From positions 1 to 10,318 of the forward strand of contig MGNZ01000133.1 of assembly GCA_001795235.1 (NCBI GenBank): DNA of 10,318 bases, given 5' to 3'. Position 1 is the first letter of the stretch, and the number at the start of each line of letters is the position of its first letter. A program made the translations under genes and the position numbers. The notes below the pieces were generated by a model, which saw nothing but the letters and a program-made list of their open reading frames with translations, did not search any database and was not told the origin of the DNA. The stretch comes from Chloroflexi bacterium RBG_16_64_32. Lineage in GTDB: Bacteria > Chloroflexota > Dehalococcoidia > SM23-28-2 > RBG-16-64-32. Shown one piece after another: positions 1 to 6,500 of the stretch.

Positions 1-1438
1 TTTCCAACCGGTAGGCGTGCCAGCCTTGCGGGATTTCCTTCGAAACCGTCAGAGCGCCCGAGTCGATCGCTTCCCACAGTTCCTGGAAGGGGACCTTCCC
101 CGGCACCCACTTCTCCGCCGCCACCACGCCGTGGCCCGGCATGACGGTGAAAGTGATCGTCCTCGGATCGGAGGGGTCGCGCAGCGATCGGGCCCGCCCG
201 AAGGCCTGTTCCATCGCCACCGCCTGCGCCTCGGTGGAGCATGACACCGGGTAGGTGTAGTACGGCGCCTCCAGCGGGGCGAACTCGACGCGCTGCGGAT
301 CGTAGGCGGCGACCCCGCGGTGCCCGTGGAGCTTGGACCGCAGCACCGGCACGGACGCGGTCTGCCCCGGCAGGTTCACCCGCGGCAGGACGGCGTCCAT
401 TCGCATCATCTCGACCGCTTCCGACGATGGGGCGATGGCGCGGCCGCCTTCGATATGCCGCACCACGGCTCCGCTCCCATCCGGCCGAACGCCGACAATC
501 AGCGCCAGCTCGTCCTCGGTGATGCGCCCTTTGTCGACCGGACGAGCGCTGCCCGTGATCGTGGTCACCAACGCCGAAATTCGCGTTTCCCAGGTGGCGA
601 AGCATCCCTCGCTGTACTGGGTCGAGACGGCCTCGGCCAGGCCCGGCACGTTCACCAGGTCGGCGACCCGCACCATCTCGGTGAAGAACGAACGCCTGCC
701 GAACTCGAACGAGGCGCGCATCATCGCCGCCGGAGTCTCCAGAGAGCGCCAGGTGGCGGCGGCGAGCGGCGGTTCCTGTACCAGATGCTGGGTCACTTCA
801 TGGGTCGAGGCGGCGGTGGCCAGGCGGCGCGCCATATCCTCGTAGAACGCCGGCGGATCTACGAACGCCACCCGCGGGTGCGCCCCCACCAGGTCGAAGT
901 GGTAGGCGGCGCGCGGCCGGTCGTCGGCGACGAGCAGGATGACCCGGATGCAGATCGCCTGCGACTGGACCAGACGCACCAGCGAGAGCATCGGGCCGCC
1001 GCGGCGACCTTGCTCGATGAGCACGCGATGGGCCCGCTCGGTCAGGCCAGGGAAGGAGAACTCCGCCGGGTCGGGCGGTTCCTTGGCCAGCGATCGTTCC
1101 AGTTGACGCAGGATCTCGGCCAGCTCGGCGGGGGTGATGACGACCAGCGTCATGACCGTCGGCGCATGCTGCAGCCCGAAGTTCCGTCGGTGGCCGAGCA
1201 TCAGCGCCCGACGCCACGGCACCGGCTCGCCGTAGCGGGCGGTCGTCAGCAGGACATTCGTCGTCGCCCCAGGTGCGTCGTGGACTTCATGTCCGGTCTG
1301 CCGCAGATGGTCGAGGAATTCCGGGATGAGCGCCTGAAGCGCGGTGTGCTCGATCCCCGGCACGAACGACAGTCGCAGCGGGGTCCACCACGCGTGACCC
1401 ACCTGCGCCACCAAGTCAACCCTCTCCGCAATCACCAT
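1..1438 (-). CDS. Large protein of unknown function, partial (C-terminus beyond left edge)
   Basis: Reading the minus strand from the ATG at 1438 gives 479 uninterrupted codons to the window edge, with no stop, so the gene is cut there. The composition is that of a real soluble protein: no signal peptide, no membrane span and normal hydrophobic spacing. GGTGA, 5 bases before the ATG, is a fair ribosome binding site. I do not recognise the family. Patches that look conserved are FGLQHAPTVMTLVV (87-100), FPGLTERAH (129-137), EQGRRGGPML (142-151), YHFDLVGAHP (179-188), FFTEMVRVADLV (251-262), QYSEGCFATWE (274-284), TITGSARPVDKG (293-304), RSKLHGHRG (367-375) and MPGHGVVAAEKWVPGK (433-448). The HGH and GHG clusters could bind a metal or anion, but that is a guess. 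The gene follows the GNAT gene after 176 bases and probably has its own promoter. I am confident it is a gene; its function is unknown. Confidence 0.88.
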   Translation of the reverse strand, partial: MVIAERVDLVAQVGHAWWTPLRLSFVPGIEHTALQALIPEFLDHLRQTGHEVHDAPGATTNVLLTTARYGEPVPWRRALMLGHRRNFGLQHAPTVMTLVVITPAELAEILRQLERSLAKEPPDPAEFSFPGLTERAHRVLIEQGRRGGPMLSLVRLVQSQAICIRVILLVADDRPRAAYHFDLVGAHPRVAFVDPPAFYEDMARRLATAASTHEVTQHLVQEPPLAAATWRSLETPAAMMRASFEFGRRSFFTEMVRVADLVNVPGLAEAVSTQYSEGCFATWETRISALVTTITGSARPVDKGRITEDELALIVGVRPDGSGAVVRHIEGGRAIAPSSEAVEMMRMDAVLPRVNLPGQTASVPVLRSKLHGHRGVAAYDPQRVEFAPLEAPYYTYPVSCSTEAQAVAMEQAFGRARSLRDPSDPRTITFTVMPGHGVVAAEKWVPGKVPFQELWEAIDSGALTVSKEIPQGWHAYRLE

Positions 1439-1458
1439 ACCCCTCACCGCCTTCAACC

Positions 1459-1474
1459 CCCGGTCCCTTCCGGG
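1459..1474 (-). other. Small hairpin in leader of left-edge gene
   Basis: CCCGG (1459-1463) and CCGGG (1470-1474) are perfectly complementary around a 6-base loop. In the minus-strand transcript the hairpin would lie about 20 bases upstream of the ATG at 1438, between the candidate -10 box and the ribosome binding site. It could influence translation or mRNA stability, but a stem this short arises easily by chance in GC-rich DNA. Confidence 0.3.
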
Positions 1475-1618
1475 CTAGCGTCCCGTTCCGTAAGTAGATT
1501 GATTGTATCTGCCCGTGCCGCTGAGGGGCCGAGCCTTTCGTGTGGACCACCACCCCCGAGCTCCGTCCTTGCCCAGGTCGAGTGCCCGTGTCAGCTCAAC
1601 TCCGGAACGGGACGCTAG
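1475..1618. repeat. Perfect 16-bp inverted repeat, arms 1475-1490 and 1603-1618
   Basis: The left arm CTAGCGTCCCGTTCCG (1475-1490) is the exact reverse complement of the right arm CGGAACGGGACGCTAG (1603-1618). The arms are 112 bases apart. The right arm overlaps the GNAT stop codon (TAG on the minus strand, 1617-1615). A readthrough transcript on either strand could form a 16-bp stem closing a large loop. The flanking bases show no target-site duplication, and there is no transposase. It could be a transcription boundary element, a structured RNA or the remnant of a small mobile element. Confidence 0.8.
1502..1507 (-). promoter_or_regulatory. Candidate -10 box for left-edge gene
   Basis: The minus strand reads TACAAT here, the same hexamer used twice in the GNAT/plsC divergent region. 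Transcription would start near 1495 and leave a leader of about 57 bases. I see no -35-like hexamer at 16-18 bases and no extended -10 TG, so the call rests on the hexamer and its position alone. Confidence 0.35.
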
Positions 1619-2787
1619 AGAGAGCGCGCGTAGACCCGGTGGTTCTTGTAAGCAACACCGCCGACCGTCTCCAGGTCGCGCCGCATCTGCACGGCGCTTT
1701 CCGCCACCTGGGTCAGATCGGCGTGGCGGAACCCCGCCTCGCGGATCGTCTTCTCCAACTCGCTATACAGCAGGGCGTTCCCGCCGCGCCCCTGGAACTC
1801 CGGCAGGATGCCTGCCCCGTTGATCGCCACCCACTCCGTCCGGCGCATGTCCAGCAGCAGGTGGACGATTCCCAGAGGGAACAGCCTCCCGCCGCAGCGA
1901 CGCAGCGCCGCCGACACATCCCGGAAAGCGAACAGGAAGCCGACCGCCTCGTCGCCGCGGGCGATGATCTTGATCAGGCGCGGGTCGGCGACGGACAGCA
2001 GCGAGTCGGTGACGAAGCGGATCTCGTCTTCGCTCAGCGGGTAGTACTCCCAGTTGTTGACGAAGGCCTGGTTGTAGGCCTGGCCGATCCGATCGGCCCA
2101 GGCGCGCAGCTCTTTCTTGGAATGGAAACGGACGACGCGCAGGCCGCTGCGCTCGGCCGCCCGCTCGGCGATACGATGGACGCGCTCGGGCAGGTGGAAT
2201 TGATCGCCGCCCAGGTAGCACGAGACGAAGTCGACGACCTTGGTGAAGCCCAGGCGCTCGACAAAGGCCGGGTAGCTTGGCGGGTTGTAGTTCATCATCG
2301 TCATTGCCGGCCGGAACTCGTACCCGTCGACCAGGAAGCCATATCCATCCAGCGGGGCGAAGCCTTTGGGCCCAACGAGCGTGTCCAGGCCGCGCCCCCG
2401 GGCCCAGGCCGCCGCCTGGCCGAACAAGGCCTCGGCCGTGGCGAAATCGTCCTCGCACTCGAACAGGTAGAACTGGGCCGTCCGCACCGCGTGGGTGTGG
2501 TTGTAGCGGCGGTTCTCCAGCACGGCGATGCGGCCGACGACCGTCCGCTCGCGGCGCGCCAGGAAGAAGTCGGCGTCGGAATGCCGGTAGTACGGATACT
2601 TCTCACGGTTCAACTGCAGCGCCACATCCATGCGCAGCGGCGGAACCCACAGCGGGTGCCCGGCGTAGCGACGGTAGGGGAAATCGACGAAAGCACGCAC
2701 CTGTTCGCGTCGACGGGTGTCGACCGGTTCGATGGTGACTCGGGTCCCTTCGGACGAGGACTGCACACGCGGGGGCGAGATGGTCAT
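1615..2787 (-). CDS. GNAT-family N-acetyltransferase, YghO-like (double-GNAT architecture)
   Basis: A 390-residue cytoplasmic protein. The N-terminal half shows the pattern I associate with YghO-like proteins: HPLWVPPLRMDV (44-55), then FFLARRERTVVGRIAVLEN (74-92), VGPKGFAPLDGYG (138-150) and MMNYNPPSYPAFVERLGF (164-181). The C-terminal half is a GNAT fold with an acetyl-CoA loop at ILPEFQGRGGNALL (327-340). There the QxxGx(G/A) motif is slightly off, with Asn at the last position. The family is presumed to transfer an acyl group from acyl-CoA, but its substrate is not known to me. The start is ATG 2787; no other start fits before the conserved region near residue 17, and no Shine-Dalgarno precedes it. 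It is divergent from plsC across 63 bases and shares that control region. The stop codon lies in an inverted-repeat arm. The family call is fairly sure; no reaction can be assigned. Confidence 0.87.
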   Translation of the reverse strand: MTISPPRVQSSSEGTRVTIEPVDTRRREQVRAFVDFPYRRYAGHPLWVPPLRMDVALQLNREKYPYYRHSDADFFLARRERTVVGRIAVLENRRYNHTHAVRTAQFYLFECEDDFATAEALFGQAAAWARGRGLDTLVGPKGFAPLDGYGFLVDGYEFRPAMTMMNYNPPSYPAFVERLGFTKVVDFVSCYLGGDQFHLPERVHRIAERAAERSGLRVVRFHSKKELRAWADRIGQAYNQAFVNNWEYYPLSEDEIRFVTDSLLSVADPRLIKIIARGDEAVGFLFAFRDVSAALRRCGGRLFPLGIVHLLLDMRRTEWVAINGAGILPEFQGRGGNALLYSELEKTIREAGFRHADLTQVAESAVQMRRDLETVGGVAYKNHRVYARSL

Positions 2788-2850
2788 ACCGGGGAAAGGA
2801 TTGTAACACCCGCCCTGGGCCGCTACAATTTCGTTCCGCTAGAGGTGTCT
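2788..2850. promoter_or_regulatory. Interlocked symmetric divergent promoter, GNAT / plsC
   Basis: ATTGTA (2800-2805) and TACAAT (2824-2829) form an inverted repeat with an 18-base spacer. On the plus strand TTGTAA (2801-2806) and TACAAT (2824-2829) are 17 bases apart, a sigma70-like -35/-10 pair for plsC. On the minus strand TTGTAG (2828-2823) and TACAAT (2805-2800) are also 17 bases apart and serve the GNAT gene. Each element therefore does double duty. The spacer holds a small palindrome, GCCCTGGGC (2812-2820), that could be an operator. RNA polymerase could occupy only one orientation at a time. This is read from the sequence; activity is inferred. Confidence 0.65.
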
Positions 2851-3522
2851 GTGACGGCAGCCCGCTTCCTGCGTATACCGGCGAATATCCTGCTCGACGT
2901 GCTGACGGTCTGGCGCCTCGAGGGGCGCCAGCATCTGCCCATCGACGGGCCGTGCATCATTGTCACCAACCACTTGAGCTTCCTCGATGCGGTGCTGGTG
3001 TTCGCCCTCGTCGGCGGCGACAAGCTGACGGCCTGGGCCGCCGAGAAGTGGGAAAAGAACCTGATCTACGGGACGTTGTTGCGCCTGGGCAACGCCTTCT
3101 TCGTCCAGCGCGGGCAAGTCGACCGCCAGGCGCTGGAGCGCGCCGCCGACTGGCTGCGTTCCGGCAAGATCTTCGGCATGGCCCCCGAGGGGACGCGCAG
3201 CCGGGACGGCGGCCTCGGTCGCGCCAAGCCGGGCGTAGCCTATCTGGCGAGTCTGGTCGACTGCCCGGTAGTGCCCATCGCCCATTGGGGCACGGAAGCG
3301 ACGATGTCATCCTGGCTGCGCCTGCGCCGGCCGCGCATCGAGGTCCGTGTCGGGCGCCCGTTCCGGCTGGCCCCGCTCGATCCGGACGACCGCTCGGCCT
3401 CGCTGCGCCGCAATGCCGACGAAGTCATGTGTCATCTGGCGGCGCTGATGCCGGCCGAGCGTTGGGGGTTGTACGCGGAGCACCCGCGGTTGAAGAGCCT
3501 GCTGGCCGAGGGCCCGACGTGA
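2851..3522 (+). CDS. plsC: PlsC-type 1-acyl-sn-glycerol-3-phosphate acyltransferase
   Basis: A 223-residue acyltransferase of the LPLAT family. These enzymes add a second acyl chain to lysophosphatidic acid to make phosphatidic acid at the inner membrane face, using acyl-ACP or acyl-CoA. The catalytic block is NHLSFLD (40-46), giving the HX4D pair His41 and Asp46. NAFFVQRG (81-88) is the second block, PEGTRSR (112-118) the substrate-binding EGTRS block, and VPIAHWG (141-147) the fourth. No clear membrane span is visible; the N-terminus has only a short hydrophobic stretch. The start is taken as GTG 2851, with AGAGG five bases upstream and a promoter whose start site would fall near 2836. The frame is open much further upstream, but that stretch is antisense to the GNAT gene. 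Members of this family also acylate lyso-ornithine lipids, so the acceptor is not certain. Confidence 0.9.
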   Translation: MTAARFLRIPANILLDVLTVWRLEGRQHLPIDGPCIIVTNHLSFLDAVLVFALVGGDKLTAWAAEKWEKNLIYGTLLRLGNAFFVQRGQVDRQALERAADWLRSGKIFGMAPEGTRSRDGGLGRAKPGVAYLASLVDCPVVPIAHWGTEATMSSWLRLRRPRIEVRVGRPFRLAPLDPDDRSASLRRNADEVMCHLAALMPAERWGLYAEHPRLKSLLAEGPT

Positions 3523-3551
3523 GGCGCGCGGCGGCGAGGTTGACAGCCCGC

Positions 3552-3576
3552 AGCGCCATCCGGCGACAGCGCTCTT
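3552..3576. terminator. Weak hairpin between convergent genes
   Basis: AGCGC (3552-3556) pairs with GCGCT (3569-3573), followed by CTTT on the plus strand. An inner CGCC/GGCG pairing is also possible. It sits in the 60-base gap between the plsC stop and the kinase stop, where a terminator would be expected. The stem is short and lacks a proper U-tract, so this is a weak candidate. Confidence 0.25.
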
Positions 3577-3582
3577 TCCACC

Positions 3583-6500
3583 CTAGCGAACAACCTGCCA
3601 GATCTCGACGACCCCCCCCAGTCGCATCCATAGCAGAGAGCCCCCATCCGGGGTGAAGGCCATCTGCTCGGCCAGGCCCAAGACCCCCTCGAGCCGGCCG
3701 AGCGACCCCCCGTTCCGGGGATCCCATAGAGATCCTTCGCTTGTGACGAGAACCTCCCCATTGGGGCTGATGGCGAAGAGACCCGGCCGGGCGTCGATGC
3801 TGGCCACTTTTCCGTCGTCCGTTCGCCAGATGTCTCCATCGCTGCCGACCAGGTACTCGCCGTCGGGGGTGAAACGCAAGGGGGTAGCCTCCGTGCCGGC
3901 ACCCTCCAGCCGCGTGCCGACTGCGCTGCGATTCAAGTCCCACAGCTCAATGGCGTCCCGTCGCACCACCGCCAGCGTCATCCCATCCGGCGCAAAGGCG
4001 GGCTCGGAGGGCGTTGGAAAGCGTCCCAGATCGAGCAGAATCTCACCCGGAGAGAAACCATGGATCAGAACCTGGTTCTGGCCGGCCGAACGACGGAACA
4101 AGGCCGTCAGGCGACCATCCGGACTCGTGGCGAGCAGATCCCCCGGCCTCCATCCCTCCATCTCCCAGTGCTCGACCACGCCGCCATTCTGCGTGTCGAT
4201 CTGGGAAAGGCTGCCATCCTCCTGTAGGACAGTAAGGACAGACCGGCTGCTGAACCACATTCGGTGGGGAACCCAGTCTCCCTCCATCCGTCGCCGCCTC
4301 TCCCCCGAGGTCGGGTCGAGGATCTGCAGACCGCCGAGGGCGTCGGCGACGACGAGCGTGTTCCCATCCGGGCTGAGAGCCATCTGGTCCAGCAACTCCG
4401 GTTCGGTCTCCGCCAGGAGCCGCCCGGACACCGTCCAGACACGGATAACGCCGTCCGCGGTCAGCGAGAACAGATGCTCGCCGGTCGGACTGAGGCCGAA
4501 AGCGGGGATGACCGGCGGCCGCTCGGACTCATAAGCTTGCGTGTACGTCCCCGTCGGGCGACTGAGGTTCACGAAGGACCTGGCGCGCATGTCGGGCTGG
4601 CTCAACTCCGATAGATCCTCGGTGACGACGGCGGCGACGAAATCCCCCGTCGCCGGGTCGACTCGACGGAAGAAGGTCATCAGCGAGGATCTCCCGGAGA
4701 AGTCCACATCGACGGCGTACATGAGCTGCGGGAACCACCCGGGTTGGGCGAAATCGCTGGCCTGGACCGGGAGGCGCCGCACCACGGCGCCTTTGTCCAA
4801 GGTCTCGACGACGATCCAGTTCGGCGTCTGGTAGGCGATCGAGGCACCATCCGGCGAGACATTCGCCCGGCGGCGGGTGCCGCTGATCGGCTCGCGCACC
4901 TGCATGCCGCTTGAGACGTCCCACAGCGATATCGCCAAGGGGTGAGAAACCACGAGCCTCCGGGAGTCGGAGGTGAACTCCAGTCCGTCGATCTCCGCCG
5001 CAGGGTTGCGGCCCGGATCCAGCACGCGCAGCAGTCCGTCGGCCAAGGCCATCAGCGCCAAGCCATCCCCGCGCGATTCGGAACTGATCTTCCCCGCCAG
5101 GGCAACCCACGCACCGTCCGGGCTGTAGGCCGCGGCGCGAATTCCGGCCAGCGCATAGTCTTCGAGGACGACACCGGTCCTTGGGTCGATCCGCCGCAGC
5201 GGGGGCTCACCGCCGACCAGGGCATTTCCCTCGGGATCGAACCCGAGGACCTCCGCCGCCTCGAAGGCGCGCAGTCGCCGCAGCGTCTCGGCCTCGTAGA
5301 CGATGGCATTCAGGGTCGTGTTGACTGCCAGATAGGTGTCGTCCGGGGACCAGAGCGCCTCCCTCAGCCGCCCCCTCCCCAGATGGCCGACCCGCTGGAG
5401 GTCGGTCGCATTGCTCGCGGCGATCGCTTGCGGGTGCGGCGTTACCTGAGTCACTGGCGTCGGCGGCCGAGCGGACCAGACGTACAATTTGCCTTGCGCA
5501 GTCCGCAGCACCAACACCCCGTCTTCGCCGACGAGGACGACTTGCTCTCCTGGCGCGCGCAGATCGAACAGCGTCGCTCTTCTCTCTCCGCTGTCGGCAG
5601 CCCACACGCTACCAGCGCCATCGATAAGGAGACCCCCATCGGCCGTGAGGGCTCCAACCTCGGATCGGCCGGCGAACTCGATCAAACGCCGGCCATCGGC
5701 TACCTCCCAGACCGTCCCACTGGCAGCGATGAGCCGGGAGGCATCGGGGGTGAACCTCAAATCTCCCACCGATGACTCCTGACCGCGCAGGGTGCGAATC
5801 CGCCTTCGCGTCGACACATCCCAGAGGTCGACCAGGCTCCCATGCGCCACAGCCAACAGGCGGCTGTCCGGCGTGAACGCAAAGCGCTGCCCGCCGGGTG
5901 AGACCGCTAAGTCGGCCAGGAGTGTCTCGCCGCTGACCAGGTCGATCACCTGAAGACGGCTTCCGTTCTGGATAGCGATCCGACGGTGGTCGGGACTTGC
6001 CCCGACGACGTCTGCTTCAACCTCGTACCGTTGCAGCAGGCGCTGGCTCTGGAGATCCCACCGCTCCACTCCGGCAGAACCTTTGGCCACCAGGAGATCT
6101 GTGTCGGCATAGGCGATCCCCGAGGCCCAACTCGGGTTCAGCAACATCCGGTACGTGGCCAGCACCGTCCCGCGGGCCGGGTCGAGCAGGTCGACCCCTC
6201 CTTGGCGAAGCGCGGTGAGCGTGATCCCATCCGGGCTGGGGACGATCGTGCGGAAGGTCTCCAGCCCGAACGCGACGGCGCCCGGTGCCGCCCCGTCCCG
6301 ACCGAAACGGAGCGACAGCAGGTCGTCCTCTCCCCACCAGCCCAGGAGATTCAGCCCGGCGACGTTGTCGAGAGCCAGCGGCGGCAGGTCGGGTGGAACA
6401 CCGACGGGCTCGACAGACGCCTGGGACTTGAACACGGTGGGACGATAGATCGATAGGTCCCGCCCTGCTCCGAGGACAACGAGGGCGCGATCACCGAGGG

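Larger units (their letters stand above)
1439..1614. other. Intergenic region with inverted repeat, candidate promoter and leader hairpin
   Basis: This gap lies between the end of the GNAT gene and the start of the left-edge gene, both on the minus strand. I found no convincing coding frame or recognisable RNA family in it. It holds most of a perfect 16-bp inverted repeat, a TACAAT box on the minus strand (1507-1502), a 5-bp hairpin at 1459-1474, and a direct repeat TGCCCGTG at 1510-1517 and 1583-1590. The ribosome binding site of the left-edge gene (GGTGA, 1448-1444) is also here. Confidence 0.7.

Noticed and set aside
798..1217. 139-codon minus-strand frame
   Set aside because: It lies inside the left-edge gene in another frame and has an Arg/Ala/Pro-rich shadow composition.
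320..1618. Long open frame on the plus strand (432 codons)
   Set aside because: It is antisense to the left-edge gene and rich in Arg, Gly, His and Pro, as expected of the shadow of a GC-rich gene. The minus frame gives a much more protein-like sequence.
1475..1618. Intact insertion sequence or MITE
   Set aside because: Terminal inverted repeats are present, but there is no target-site duplication, no transposase and no second copy in the window. It is kept only as an inverted repeat.
1540..2850. Upstream extension of the plsC frame
   Set aside because: The frame stays open but is antisense to the whole GNAT gene. The acyltransferase fold, ribosome binding site and promoter all point to GTG 2851.
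4942..5775. 277-codon plus-strand frame inside the kinase gene
   Set aside because: It is a shadow of the WD40 region with no coherent hydrophobic pattern or motif.
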